In this document: positions 44,801-56,924 of the stretch, piece after piece | How the letters are laid out: each line of letters begins with the position of its first letter | Numbering within the stretch: position 1 is the first letter of the stretch | DNA from: Bryopsis sp. KO-2023 | Lineage: Eukaryota > Chlorophyta > Ulvophyceae > Bryopsidales > Bryopsidaceae | Assembly: GCA_030272585.1 (NCBI GenBank) | Contig: BSYQ01000004.1 | Location: forward strand, 6,634,001-6,698,000 | Reading direction: 5' to 3' | Length of the DNA stretch: 64,000 nt | The notes under the pieces: generated by a model | Database searches by the model: none | The model's input: the letters and a program-made list of their open reading frames with translations, nothing else | Told to the model about the DNA's origin: nothing | Program-made: the position numbers and the translations under genes

Positions 44801-45446
44801 CATCGATACTGCATCACTTTCAAAATATTTCAAAATATTAGATATTTATTTTATCTAGTTTTTGAATATTTTGGAAGAAAAACAAGAAGTCCCCGTAAGA
44901 ACTCAGAAATGCTATGTACATGGAAAAACAAGTGAATCTGGGGCGTGAAAATGCTTTCAGGGAAACTCTGGTGGCCCCCTGGTAAACCTGGAGGGTGAAG
45001 TCATTGGGGTCAATAACATGAAAGTCTTGGCGGCAGATGGCGTAAGTTTTGCCATTCCAGTAGACACCGCAAAAGAGGTCATTAGTCAACTCCTCCTATC
45101 AGGCAGAGTTTTGAGGCCTTACTTAGGCATCAAAATGCTGCCCATCAATCCTCGGGTTGCAAGTCAGCTGAAGAAATTGACCCCCACCTTTCCGGATGTA
45201 CGACATGGGATCTTGGTGCCGGAAGTGACCAAGGGTTCTCCGGCTGAGAGGGGGGGGTTGCAGCCGGGTGATGTGATTGTGGGTTTTAAAGGGTGTAGAG
45301 AGGAGGATGTTACGACCGGAAAGTTGATCGAGGAGCTTGGCAAGCATATAGGGAAGAGTATGGAATTGCGGGTTTTGAGGGGCAGCGTGGATGGAAAACA
45401 GCACTTGGTCACTCTACATGTGATTGCGTCGAGGGTGGAAGAGTGA
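41873..45446 (+). CDS. DEG/HtrA serine protease with PDZ domain (DEG14/HtrA2-like)
   Basis: Eight exons: 41873-42077, 42416-42498, 42731-42852, 43236-43304, 43461-43584, 43874-44041, 44405-44642, 44961-45446 (about 497 residues). The first junction is off phase with the best donor, so exon 1 or its end is uncertain. The catalytic triad is complete: His in TNYHVV, Asp in SDLALV, Ser in GNSGGPL. A PDZ domain follows ([29 protein letters not shown]). An Arg/Ser-rich, likely targeting N-terminus and a Gly/Ala hydrophobic segment ([14 protein letters not shown]) precede the protease, as in membrane-anchored mitochondrial HtrA2. It degrades damaged proteins. Confidence 0.9.
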
Positions 45447-46149
45447 TTGTTTCATGTTTGGGTTCGGATGAGTTTTTTGTTTTCGTTTTGGAGGCGGGGA
45501 TGATGGTTTTGGTCGACCAGGGGAAAAGAGGGGGGAAGTTTAAATCATAAGGGAGTTCTTTTTGTGTTCATGTGTGTGTGTAAAAAGAACAATGTCAAAT
45601 TTTGGAGTTGAAAAAAAATCTGACGTGACAATATCTGAGGGTCATGGAACCAAAAAAAAGTGCAAAATTGAAAAAAGCAATACGTTTCTGAGATTAAGGA
45701 AAAGTTGAAGAAAACCCAAATGGCTGCCTACGAAACCATATTTCTTTTGTCTTGGAGAGTGAAGATGAAATAACATGCCCTTCGGTTTATCAGCGATATT
45801 CTACAATGGAGCTGCGCCTTTCAGTTTGCTGTGATTTCGGAACAGTGAAAAGTATGCTGATCAGAGTCACTAATCGAGGCTGGCTTTCATGAAACAAGAA
45901 CAGAAGAATAAGAAGATAGGAAGACTGGCTGTGGCGCTTATTCAAGATGGAAAATAGTAATGAAGGCAAGCCTTCGTGACATGTGGGGTGGTGTTTGTGG
46001 ATGGGAAGCCATCAGAACAAAAACACTTCAAAGAAAAATTCAGTACCACCACCAGGCTCATTTTTTCTTAGTAGCCAAAGGCTCCTTAAAGCCAAAAAGA
46101 AGGGAACAAGGCTAAGAGAGAATTGGTGGTGGTTTAGTGGTGTGCATTT
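45447..46149. other. Intergenic, no gene recognised
   Basis: 3' flank of the protease gene up to the start of inverted duplication copy B. Short open frames only. Confidence 0.4.
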
Positions 46150-47541
46150 CTTTTTAGTCATGCACTATAGCAAGAAAAGTGGGGGACCATGGAGCTGGAG
46201 CAATTTTCATCGTGGAAACCTTCTTTGGACGTGGTGGGGCTTTTCGTTGCGATAGTAGAAACATGGGCTTGATTTGTTTTTCTCGGCAAAATGTAAACAT
46301 GATTCAGCGCATTGATTTTATGTTTCTTTTGTGCTCCAAACTCCAATTTTTGTTGCCGTTGAAATAAAAACGACTTCAGATCATCCTCCCAAAGGCACAA
46401 CCCCAGTCTCAACCTTCAATCTGTAATGAATTGCTGTAACATTGTTGCTTGTGATCTAGGGAAAAAAGAATATGTGTGAATGAAATCTTCTCCAAGAGCA
46501 CCAGCCATCACAGTTTCTGTCTTATAGAAACGCATTTCTGAGGAATAGCTGTTTCAAGTGAACAGTTCCTGCCGGGAAACAATGGTCAAGGAAATCACAA
46601 GAATGGATTTTTTGTTTTGATTTTTCGTCACGTGTAATCAATGTCTGAAGGAGTACGTACGTAGCAAAAAGCTCAAAAAAGTATTTACAACATAAGGACA
46701 CAACAGCATTCTCCAGCAACCTTTTTCTCTAGGCAAAACAAAACAAAATCCCCCGTACAACGCACTAATCAAATCACGCCCACATTCACCCTTGCCAAGT
46801 GCTCTCCTGTGACATTCCACCATGTCACATCGGTGTACTTCTCTAAAGTGCCTGTGGGCGTGTTTGAATCAGATTCCTTTCCATGTCTGACCCCAGGACG
46901 CTGTAAGTCTTACAGTGTTCCAAAACGCACATAAATCATGTTATATGAAAGCTGTGTCTGTAGATGAAATATCAGCTGTTGATACTTTGAAGCCATTGCG
47001 ATGTGTGGAGAATTTATTTCCAGTGGTTCGTTTTGCACATGTGCACAAAAATTCGGTGAAGAGTGGGGTATTGATCTAAATATTGGGAAAACACAACTCT
47101 TATCTGTAAATTTTGCTTTTCTCGAGGTAATTCCTGTTCAAGATCAGTCTTCCAATATAATTTGATATTTGAATGACTTTGTCTAGTAGAGACTCTCTTC
47201 TAGACAAGGTCATTCTTCTCCAAAATTGCTTACAAATACCTCACAATACCTCACATGAACGGGACTTCTTCACAATCGAAATATCAAAATTCAGCCCAAA
47301 CCAGGTCCTAACCTATATTTTTTCTGATCACATTAACCATGATTCATCCACTGAATCGACACCAAGACAATCTCAAAAACAGCTAAAAAAAAGCAGCGAC
47401 AGTTTCGGACTGCGAACAAACTACATTTGCTAACGGGGACTTCCAATAGCGGGAAAGGACTTGAAAAATGTCAATTCGCAATGTGGCTCGAAAAATGAGC
47501 TCGAATTATCTTCGAGCTAAACCACCATCTCCGCCGCCGCC

Positions 47542-48315
47542 TCAGCCCTTCTTCGACTTCTTACCCTTATATTTTTTGGATTTGGATTTGGATTTCTTGC
47601 TCGAAAGAACGCGACCCAGAAGAGCACGATTTCCTGCAGGATCAAGAATGATTTAGAAACAACAACAATGATTAGAAACGCAGAAGCCAATTGGCTTCCG
47701 TTGCGGAACATGAACCTCATTATATATTTTTTTTCCCAACAAAATATAAAAGCCATAAAAGAAACCAACAAAGAAAAGACGTGAAGACCAGAGTTTTAAC
47801 GATCCCAAGAGCCAAAACTTCCTAATTTTGTTTGTTTAAAAACAAAACGACCAGCTTCAGCAACATTCGAACCCCACAACAGCCTGGTGTCCAAGAAAAA
47901 AAAAACTAGCTAGCAGCATGAAGGTTTTCCAGACAGCTTGCATGAATCGGATCATGCTGCTGAGCAAGAAACACCACACACAAGCTGACCACGCTCCCAA
48001 AAAAAAACAGTCCAGCAGCAAATCCTTACCATGATGACCCAAGTTCGGTGGGTTGGACGCCAGCGCACGGCTGGAAATATCGACTGTTTGCAGAGCTGGC
48101 GAGAAAAAGAAGATTAATCAGAAATTTCCGCTAACCCGACAGTACTATTCTGGATTGGGAGAACAAGCCTTTCCCAAGAAAGCACTGCTACAAATCACGT
48201 TCTATGATCGGAGCCTGATCTCACCAGACTCAGATCCAGAACTGTCTGCAGCAGTCGACACAACGATCAGGCCCAGCAAAACAAGGCCGACTACGGTCTT
48301 CGAAAACGGTGCCAT
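47542..48315 (-). CDS. Small secreted protein with Lys/Ser tail, copy B
   Basis: Exons 48315-48225, 48095-48030 and 47633-47542 mirror copy A exactly in length, phase and splice sites. They encode the same ~82-residue protein: leader MAPFSKTVVGLVLLGL, a neutral middle, and a basic KSKSKK/KGKKSKKG tail. Intron 2 keeps the LINE-type hairpin. The upstream region lacks the LINE, so this copy may keep the ancestral promoter. Near identity of the coding exons against more diverged flanks would suggest constraint or gene conversion, but I could not measure it. Confidence 0.75.
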
Positions 48316-48644
48316 TGCAGGAACGCTTTTGCGAACGGGAGGCTAGCACACCGACACAAACTACAAAAAAAAATCGCGAAACGAATGCTGTCTGGAGAAA
48401 ACGTGGTGAGGTACGTTTTTATGGGCGCCAAAGGCAAGACACGCGTTTCCGATGACCCTTTCATCCCTCCCCAGAGGCAACACGCAATCGTTGATTGATT
48501 GGCTGTGTCTCGTTTGCCTGAGCTCGTGGCATCTCGATCGTGTTTGAGTGAGCTTGACCCAAAGCAGAATGAAATAGGATAATGGCCAAAGTGTTGGAAA
48601 AATTCGTTCACGGGTCGATCGGAGAGCACTGGTTTAACGAATCG

Positions 48645-48696
48645 ACTATTGATCTTTTGGGGGCCAGTTGCAACTGGCCCCCAAAAGATCAATAGT
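48645..48696. repeat. Perfect 52-bp palindrome at the duplication edge
   Basis: Two 26-bp arms with no spacer, centred between 48670 and 48671 (CAGTTG/CAACTG at the middle). One arm continues the homology with copy A; the other is its inverted repeat and is absent from copy A (6956-6976 holds a single arm). This is the footprint expected of fold-back template switching or hairpin-mediated joining. Confidence 0.85.
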
Positions 48697-48931
48697 TTAA
48701 CCGTTTAGTTCAACCGTTAATCAACGGTTAAGATGGTGGCGGCGCCCTATCGTACTAGCGTGCAGAATCATTTTTCAAAAAGAAAACACACTGTTCAAAC
48801 CCCCAGTTTTTCTCGATATTGTACATGTACATGTTCTATTGTACAATGTTTCAAACAATCTTTATCCCCCATACTAAAAATACAAAACCCCTCTAAGATC
48901 GCCATTGGTAGGCCGGAACATATCTCCATCT

Positions 48932-49888
48932 TCACCCCTCATGATCATTTTCTCCCTGTGAAAGCAGTGGTCCCATTCTCGTCTCAATTTCAAAGTGGAG
49001 CCGCCCGCCGCTCATTTGTATCCCTGCTTCTAAACCACCTCCCAAAACCTTGCATTTTTGAAAATTTCCCTGAGTTGGAGGTCTTTCTATTGTTGTCTGT
49101 ACTCTAAAGAAATGGAATCAAACCAAAGTGTCAGCATCAATCGGTTGTGGCCTGGAAACTGGAAACCAAACTAATGAGTTGTTGGTGCTACCCAGTTCAA
49201 AATGAGAGCCAAAATGCACATGAAACAGCAATGCCTCACCACTCAATCCTCGCAGCTGATTGGTCCGGCGCATGTCGCGCAATTCCTTTCTGGGATTGGT
49301 GTCGATGCGATATTTTGCAGCCAGGAAGTACCGTTCCTCTGGCGTAAATGGGTTGCAGACCGCAGACTGGACCAACGATGAAAAGCTTGGAGGTTGGAGC
49401 TCCAAAGCCTGCCTCTCTGCTTCCAGCCTGCGACGCAGCTGAATGGCCTGTTGCTTCATGATGCCCCTCTGCAACATCTGGAGACACCAAGACAACGTTG
49501 AACTGAACCATTGGCTCCTTCCACTGTATGAAAACAACCCCCCAAGTGTAACTTACTGCAGGCACGCGAGGTGGACCCTCCAACGGTGTTCCAGCAGGAG
49601 CGGCAAGAATGGGCGATGGACTCGTCGCCTCCGTGGAGGTGTGGCAAGGGTGCGTGAAATCCTGGGACTGGTATGAGCTCGCAGCCCAAGCGTCCTGATA
49701 AGAAAACGTGTGTCCCCGTCAAAGTCAATGTAAATACTGAGACGTGAAAGGAAGAGAAAAGTCGAAGCCCTCACTTCTTCCCATTCCAGTAGGACCTCTG
49801 TCAGGTCACGCTTGGTTCTTCTGATGCCCCCACAGCACAGCAAGCGCCATAAATTGTCTTGCAGCCTTGTTCGCCAAGTGTTCCCCAT
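48932..49888 (-). CDS. Unrecognised four-exon gene
   Basis: Minus-strand exons 49888-49775, 49694-49557, 49477-49240 and 49101-48932 join in phase to 219 residues. It starts MGNTWRTRLQDNLWRLLCC, so Gly-2 could be myristoylated and the Cys pair palmitoylated (inference). Residues 39-84 are Ser/Thr/Pro-rich. Then come an Arg/Glu-rich helix (RRRLEAERQALEL) and a conserved-looking PFTPEERYFLAAKYRID. The C-terminus has a Gly-rich turn (LGGGLEAGIQMSGGRLHFEIE). I cannot assign a family. Consistent splice phases across four exons argue that it is real. Confidence 0.6.
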
Positions 49889-50975
49889 ATTGTCGGCACT
49901 CTCTCAGACTGTGGAAGAAACAGCAAACAGGGAGCAATAAATATCGCCCGCGCCAATATCCATACCGTTAACGGCTGGGGGGATGCTACAGTTATCACTG
50001 GCGGTTGGAAAATCCTGGAGGCAGCAACACGTATGTAGATCATGTTCCATAACCGTCCTTGATCACTTCGAATGGGGATTTTGAAGAGCCATTGGACCAC
50101 CAACCGCTGATGAAGTGGTTTCATCTCATGTCTATGTACAACCCACAAAACCCAGGCTCTCAATAATTACAAAAAACAGCAAAAGTAGGCTGGTAATCAA
50201 TGCAAATACAAAAGGAGCCTTTTTTCCCCAGAAAACCACAAATATATAAAGTTTATGGTAACTATATACTTAAAATATATATATTTGGGTAGGAGTGACA
50301 TTTCTCGTCTGAAAGGCGGCTGACTCAGGGCTAAGCTGATGTTATGCTTCGTTCGATTATTGAGCGTTTGGAGTTGCAGTTGGATTCTGTAGATTCTATA
50401 GTGTGTTCCATCCGTTTCTCTCTCTTTGCTGCAAATATTTCACAGCCCATAATAAGAACGATTGCTTCTCATCAAGCTAATTTTGGTGGGAAGTTAATTA
50501 GTCTTCAATATTGAGGTATATATTGTTGTATTGTTGCAACAATACAGGCAGGATGGCATCAAAATGCTTATCCCTCCCCCCCCCCAAAAAAAAAGAACAC
50601 AATATCGAAGCTGGTGGCCCTCTGTTGCTGAAGGGTTGGAATTACAAGATAGATTGAAGATAGGCAGCCAACAATGCTTTTGATCAACCTTATTCTATTA
50701 CAGGCCATTACAGTTCTGGATTATTGATATGCTTCTCACATATCCAAGGGTGGGGACTGCCTCCACCTTCTCTTTTTCACGAAAATTCAGCTTTATTCCA
50801 ATCCTGACAAAGAAAACCCGGCCTATTGTTGCAAGTATCACCTTTTCATATCCTCTCTACTTTTTTTGGTTGGGCTAGCACCCCATTAGGCACCAGCACA
50901 GCCCTTTCCAACCCCACCAAAAGAAGCTAGCTAATCTTTATTCGCTATACGAGAAACCATGCAATCAAACTGAAA
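49889..50975. other. Intergenic, no gene recognised
   Basis: AT-rich sequence with TATATA stretches and a C/A homopolymer junction at about 50575-50593. A 56-codon plus-strand frame at 50343-50513 might be a transposon remnant but is too short to support. Confidence 0.4.
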
Positions 50976-52574
50976 TTATGGATTTCCTTCAGCAACCAAT
51001 GTAGGCCTCAACAGAAGGTCATCACATGGAGGAGGGGCAGCACACCCGGGGATTGGCCCCCTGACTGACAAACAAAAGCCTGGCCCGTTGAATTCAGAGC
51101 CGTTGCGTCCTTCGCATCTTGGGCACCGGAAGCAGAACTCTTCAAATCCACAGTCACTGCGTTTTTCGCAGCCGCCGGGCTCACAACGAGGGAGGGGTGG
51201 CTTTTTGCAAAGTGAAGACTGGGACAGTCGTGGTTTCTGAACACACCATAATTACCCCACATCAGGAAGCAAAATTCAACATGTACGATGAGAAACCCAG
51301 TTTTGTTTCCCCTCACTGCATGAACTGGGCAGAATTAGAATTGACATAGGGCAAGGATTGGGAATGCTCCTGTTGAGGTCTAAGTAGCAAAAATGTACAT
51401 CGACGAGAAATAGGATGCGAAATGAAAGGCGCCATCGTAGCCCCAGCTTAATAAAAAGAGGGAAATCACAACAAAAGAAGAACAAATATACGACCCACCT
51501 TCTCTTCTCGGTAAAATAAAATAAAATAAAGGGGGATAACGACAAAAAATGACCACACCACAGTTCAAATTTTCAGCTTTTAATGGTTTTGAAAACAATG
51601 GCACATACCTCCAGAGCGACGCACTTCCCGGTGAATTTTATTTCCGAATTTTTCCCAATACAAGAGGGGCACTTGACACAGGTCTGGAAAGGGCAGCATT
51701 CGCTTTTCTCGCTGCATGTTTTCTCAGGGCACACGATTTCGCAGGGAGGGGGAGCTGCGCACGAGGGGATGCTCTTTGAGTTGAAGGAGGTGCAACTGCC
51801 GGGCCTAGTGAAAACATTGTCGCAAAATGGGCAGCGAAAGCAAAATTGGCCCTTGCAGCAGTCTTGGCTACCGTTGCATCCTCTCTGCAGATTCGAGAAA
51901 AAAAAGGGGGGGGGGTTACAGCAGTACAGAGTCAATCAATGAGAATTCAGGGTTTCTTTGAACTAGGGTGGCTGGAAATAAATGAGATGCCAGATATAGC
52001 ACATTGCTTCCAATGGAAAATCCTGAAAATAAACAAATCACCCCCCCCCCCCCTTCCCCTTCAGTGAATTCTCCTCCAAAAATGTACATCTTAATCGAAC
52101 AATTTCTTTTAATCAACAAAATGCTGACCTTAGATGCGACTTGGCACTTGGGTCCAATATCAGGCTTCCATGGATTGGGTATGCTGCACAATAAACAAAA
52201 TTAAACTGATCACAGAAATCGAAGCCTGTACATATAATGTGAAATCCAGTCGACCAGAAATCGTTGCAAACTATGCGCCATCAGACTCACAGGAAGCCCA
52301 AATTCAAAACAGCCAAACAGATTCGGCTTGAAGGAGGCTGCTTTTCTGGCGCAGCACTGGACTTTCTCACGGCAGGTTCAATCCATGGGCACTTTGGCTC
52401 CATCAATGATAGAGATGAAACGTGCCGACGTTGTTAATTTTTCAAAGGCAAAAGCAGAAACGTGGATCTTGAGTTGACGACCCCTCACCTCAGACTGTCT
52501 CCAGCGCTCAAACCTGCGGCCGAAGCCACCAGTCCAGCCAAAAACACCACGCACAGGAATTTCTCGAAAACCAT
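50976..52574 (-). CDS. Secreted Cys-rich repeat protein
   Basis: Exons 52574-52489, 52356-52291, 52183-52129, 51884-51609 and 51236-50976 join in phase to 247 residues. Exon 1 is the signal peptide (FEKFLCVVFLAGLVASAAG). The mature part has about 34 Cys in repeated units: a CC/C-rich motif (QDCCKGQFCFRCPFC; SDCGFEEFCFRCPRC; SECCPFQTCVKCPSC) and a spacer ending IPSCAAPPPC or IPGCAAPPPC. The spacing suggests internal duplication of a ~45-residue disulphide module. No known domain is certain. It is probably an extracellular or wall protein. Start 52574 is chosen because the leader follows it directly. Confidence 0.8.
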
Positions 52575-53156
52575 CGTTTGCGACACACGGCTCTCTATCT
52601 CTCTCTCTCTCAACAAGGATCGGGTTGGTAGTCCGAACGTGTTCACAGTTGCCCGTTCCGGCCCCCCAGCTTTTTGCTTGTACAGGGATTCGACGTGAAG
52701 TTCGTTGTGACAGTTGTACAGGAAGGATGTACTGGCGCGCGTGTAGACAATGGGATGGTAGATGAGCATCTGACCTCCAAAAAATTCACTCCAAAATGGT
52801 GCCCATTACCCCGCAAACGCGGATTCGGACCAAAAATATAGGGTTGATTTTGACGAGCTGTGTGGGGAGCCCAGGAGCAGATCGCGCTTTCGTGAAGGAA
52901 ACGGAAAGTTGCGGGTGGCGGTAATATTAAGCGAAGCTCCGTGAGTATTTTCTTCTCCGTAATATGTGTAATATATACGAATAAGTGCTCCCTACGTTCA
53001 CACCGCTGTGTTGCAATCCCTTTTTCTTCTGGTCAGATAAAGACATGGGGATGAAACTGGTAATCACTACCAGTTTATCTGGAAAATGGTTTTTTGGTCC
53101 GATTGATAGGGTGCCTTGGGATGATAGGTACTGGTGGTGGAAGTTAACCTGGGATC

Positions 53157-55705
53157 ATGTATGGCCAACCCCCATCTGGTGGAAACCATGACGCTCCAGC
53201 CCCGATTTCACAAGCAAGGAGCATGGAAAGGGATTATGGGTTGAACATCCATGATCCACAGTACCCCAATGCTGGTGGTGGTTTGTATGGAGCCCTGTAT
53301 ATTAATCCTGGAGGGGCCCTGGATGGGGAGGGTGCTGCTGGGCAAGGAATTCGCCCACGGCATCAAAGGCATCAGTCCAATCCAGAGCATTTCCGAAGTG
53401 GCGTTTATGGATCGTACCCCCCTCCAGCCCATGCACATCCCCAAGGAGGCTCATATTCTGTAGCAAATCCCTACATGAACGCACCACCGGCAGACCCCAA
53501 CCCCCATGAATCTCAGAGGATCGGGGACTACCCTCACCCCAGGCAAACCACCCCTCTCTTACATCACGTGAGCATGCCGCCAATGACTTCGAAGCAATCT
53601 TTTGACGTCAAGAACCCATACATCGGCTCCGCTGCTCAGCCACAGGCTCATGTGCCATTCGCAGGACCCCCACCCCCTCATCCCAGTGGAAACAGCATCG
53701 GAGTCTACCCAAATGTGTCTGCGTTGAGTATTGGAGGTAGGGTGGGTGTGCCTGGGGTTCTGCCAGGTGGGCAGTTTTCCCCAGGCGAGGGTGGCCGAGT
53801 TTTGACCGAGAACTCGAGCATGGGGAGCTCGTATTCTTCTCAAACTCATGGGGGCTCTGCTTCGGAGGTTTATCCACCGTATTTGCCACATCAAGGCTCA
53901 AGCATTAGTCAGAGTTCGATATCTAGCGTGGATTCAGGGGTGGCTTGGGTGCCCCTGAGAAGGAGGGCGTTATTGATCGGGTGTAACTATGAGAGGAACA
54001 ACAATCAACATACTTTGCAGGTGTGTAGAAACGGAGCTTTTTTGTTTCCTGAGGTGTTTCAGTGGCTTTTTTTGATTGGCCTATTTCTGGAATGCATGAG
54101 ATTTTAGAAAAGTGCAAGGATGGATATATCTATATATATTTCTATATAAAAATATAGTTATTGTTTTGAGAGCTGTGTTTTCGGATTTTGACCGCCTGAC
54201 TGACCAATTCGCGAGCCCCTTTTTTTTGAATGAGCAAAAAGGGCTGCTTAATTAAAACATATGTTTGAGTGGGCCTAGGGGTGCGTGGAGGACGTCCGCA
54301 ACATGCGGTTCTTTTTGATAAATAAGTTTGGTTTTTCGGAAGAGGATTTGTGCGTCATGACGGATGATCCCGAAGAGGGGGATTTGCTGCCAACCAGGGA
54401 AAATATTTTACGAAAGCTGGACTGGCTTGTGGAAGGCGCCAGCGAAGGGACTTCGTTGGTTTTCCATTTTGCAGGTGGGGCTGTCTGACCAGAGGAAAAA
54501 CCTTGACCTTGATTTGAGTCGAGGATGTGCATGGCAGCGTGTTTATAACCTTGTTGTTTATGGGGATTTTTTTTCAGGTCATGGAATTCAGGTCCCTAGC
54601 CGTGGAGACGATGAAGAAGATGGGCTGGATGAATGCATCGTTCCATGCGATGCTCAGGATGTGCATGACGGGATTATCGACAATGTAATGAATGAAAAGC
54701 TAGTCAGGTATGCGGGGGGGGGGTCTGTGCAGGCACAGGCCAATCCTGGACAGTAGATGTAGGTGGTGGTGGGAAGATATATATATATATATATTTATTT
54801 ATTTTTTTTCGTAAAAGAGAGGAAAACAAGTTTTTCGATCCAATCCAAAAGTCATAATGATGTTTCGACGTTGCTGGAGGTATTGCCATAACAGCGCACC
54901 CTCAAAAAATTGGAGGTAGTGCTTTGTTTCGCCTATTTATAGCGAGGTCTTGAATGTAACGCATGCGCTTGTTAATATTTTCCCTCAGATTTTGCAGTCG
55001 TGCATATAGGTCATTTCTTCAAGCGAAAAATCGGGTATATGTATTTCGTGTTATTTTAGGCCTCTCGCGCATGGAGTTGTCCTGCATGCGATTTTTGACA
55101 ATTGCCATAGCGGCACCATCTTGGATTTGAATTACAGACTGAACAGCCAAGGGGAGTGGCTACGCACCAAGACGAAGGACGGAAAAGCTGTCATGGGCAA
55201 GGTATGTTGAGTATGGGAGTCCAATATTTCCCCTGTTTAGTCAGACCTATAGTAAATCGCAATCAAAGAAGTCATCAAATATGATGGGTCGAGTAGATCA
55301 TAGCAATGTTGCTGTTTCACTGGGGCGTTGGAAACCCTGTGGAGTGTGCGTTTGGGATGGACATAGGTCCTGCAGAGTGCTTTATCATCATTGGCGTTGT
55401 TTTTTCAATTTTACTTGTAGGATACAAGCGGAGGGTTGGCAATTCAGTTCGGGGCATGCAGAGATAACCAGGTTGCCCTGGACACCCAAGAAATGCATGG
55501 GATGGTTCACACTGGGGCTGCCACGTATGCATTCATTCATGCTTTTGAGGTGGATAGAAAATACACTTATGGCGGGGTTTTGAGTGTTATGGTCAACCAG
55601 ATCAGGGAAAAAATGGGGAAAAAGGGGGAAGGAAAAAAGAGCATCCAAACACCTCAGCTGTGTTGTAACACGAACCTCAGCATTGCTCAAAGAATTGCCT
55701 TGTGA
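53157..55705 (+). CDS. Type I metacaspase
   Basis: Five exons (53157-54020, 54279-54474, 54578-54707, 55060-55201, 55421-55705) join in phase to 538 residues. A ~275-residue prodomain is rich in Pro, Gly, His and Tyr. The caspase-like domain begins RRRALLIGCNYERNNN and continues with EDVRNMRFFLINKFGF. The catalytic His is in FAGHG and the catalytic Cys in DNCHSGT. Most relatives have DSCHSG, so Asn replaces Ser beside the nucleophile. Metacaspases cleave after Arg/Lys, usually with Ca2+, in cell death and aggregate clearance. It is head-to-head with the Cys-rich gene. The C-terminal ~30 residues are Lys-rich. Confidence 0.93.
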
Positions 55706-56561
55706 AAAGCAAAGGGTGGGGGCAGGGAGGATTGGGGGGAAAAGAAACACAATAGACAAGGGGGAAATTTCTGAGAAATTAAATTATGGGACTTTAAAAA
55801 AAAATGCATGCTGTATTTTGGTGTTTTATTGGGGGGGGGGGGGGGTATATTTTTCTTCTTTGCCCCAGAAGAAAGGTTTTTGAATGTAGCATGTAGTTGA
55901 AAAAAAAAGGGACGGGGGTATTTGTTGATCGACAACTGAAAAAAATGAAAAAAAAAGTTGATGAAGGGGAAAAAAATGGGCAGGGGGATTTTGACAGGCT
56001 CCCAGAAAAAAACAAGGGTGTGTGGAAAATATGCATATATATTGCAGTTGTGAGGAGAAAAATTGTACCTCGTCAAAACCAGTTACCAGTTTCAATGTAT
56101 GGGAGGGTGGTCAAACTTGTGGGAGTTCAGCGATGAAAAGGGGATTGTAGCACATTTCTTGTGGAAAATAATGGGTGGCCCACATCATCATTGGCTGAGG
56201 TTTTTGTTCTTGGTGTGGGGACTTGCATCATCTCGTTGTATGGAATGAAAAAGACGTGTTTAAAACGATTGAGGATACTGGTTTTCTTCTGTGTGGCAGG
56301 CTAGCTGTCTTGACCCCGATTGATTGCAGGAAAGCTATTGTTTTGGGCTGTTCACCCGGGCACTGGAATGGCCCACCCCCACGCTTGATAGAAAAAAGCA
56401 ACAATCCTGCTGACCAGCTGAAAACCGGACTTTCCAACGGCGGGGTCACATGTTTTTGCCGGGTTGTCAGGCCGTTGCACTGTGTGCGCTGTGTGGTTTT
56501 ACCAGCTGAGTTTCGAAAAGCACAAATTTGTTTGGCAAAGAGCCCTCCCCCTCTTTTTCTA
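55706..56561. other. Intergenic, no gene recognised
   Basis: A- and G-rich 3' flank of the metacaspase with a long G run at about 55833-55845. No coherent exon chain. Confidence 0.4.
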
Positions 56562-56661
56562 TTATGGGCGTGCGCCGCCAGCAAGATCACCCCAAGGGGG
56601 AGTGAGTGGAATTCCGGTTTTGCTGTTCGAGAAGCCCCCAGGGAAAATGGAGGCAAGTGTA
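56562..56661 (-). repeat. Inverted, broken copy of the next gene's leader exon
   Basis: The reverse complement matches 56852-56990: TGCCTCCATTTTCCCT, then TCGAAC..CCGAATTCCACTCA, then GGTGATCTTGCTGGCGGCGCA. About 40 bp are missing, including the start codon and the first signal-peptide codons. Homology extends a little into the promoter side. This is a relic of a head-to-head duplication. Confidence 0.7.
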
Positions 56662-56924
56662 GAAACGACGGAGTGCCACTTGCACAGGCCAAATCTGAAA
56701 CGACAACAACACGCGTCAAACGGATGGTTTGACATGGAAGCTGCACGTCTACTCATTCAACAAGACTTGACCTATCTTCTTCCGATGATCAAAGACACCA
56801 CAGCTTTTCATCGCCCACAAATGTCTCGGTAACACCCCATTTGTTCTCACCCCTGCCTCCATTTTCCCTCTGGCCTCCTCGAACAACAGAACCCGAATTC
56901 CACTCACACAGGCTGAAAACCACG

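Larger units (their letters stand above)
46150..48696 (-). repeat. Inverted segmental duplication, copy B (LINE-free)
   Basis: Reverse-complement match to 6951-14930 without the LINE. The LINE target is intact at 48454-48464 (GACCCTTTCAT, complement of the target duplication) with matching flanks on both sides. Small indels distinguish the copies, for example at 46200-46300. The outer edge is a perfect 52-bp palindrome (48645-48696). Confidence 0.85.

Noticed and set aside
50343..50513. Possible short transposon ORF fragment
   Set aside because: 56 codons with no alignable match to the LINE or X frames.
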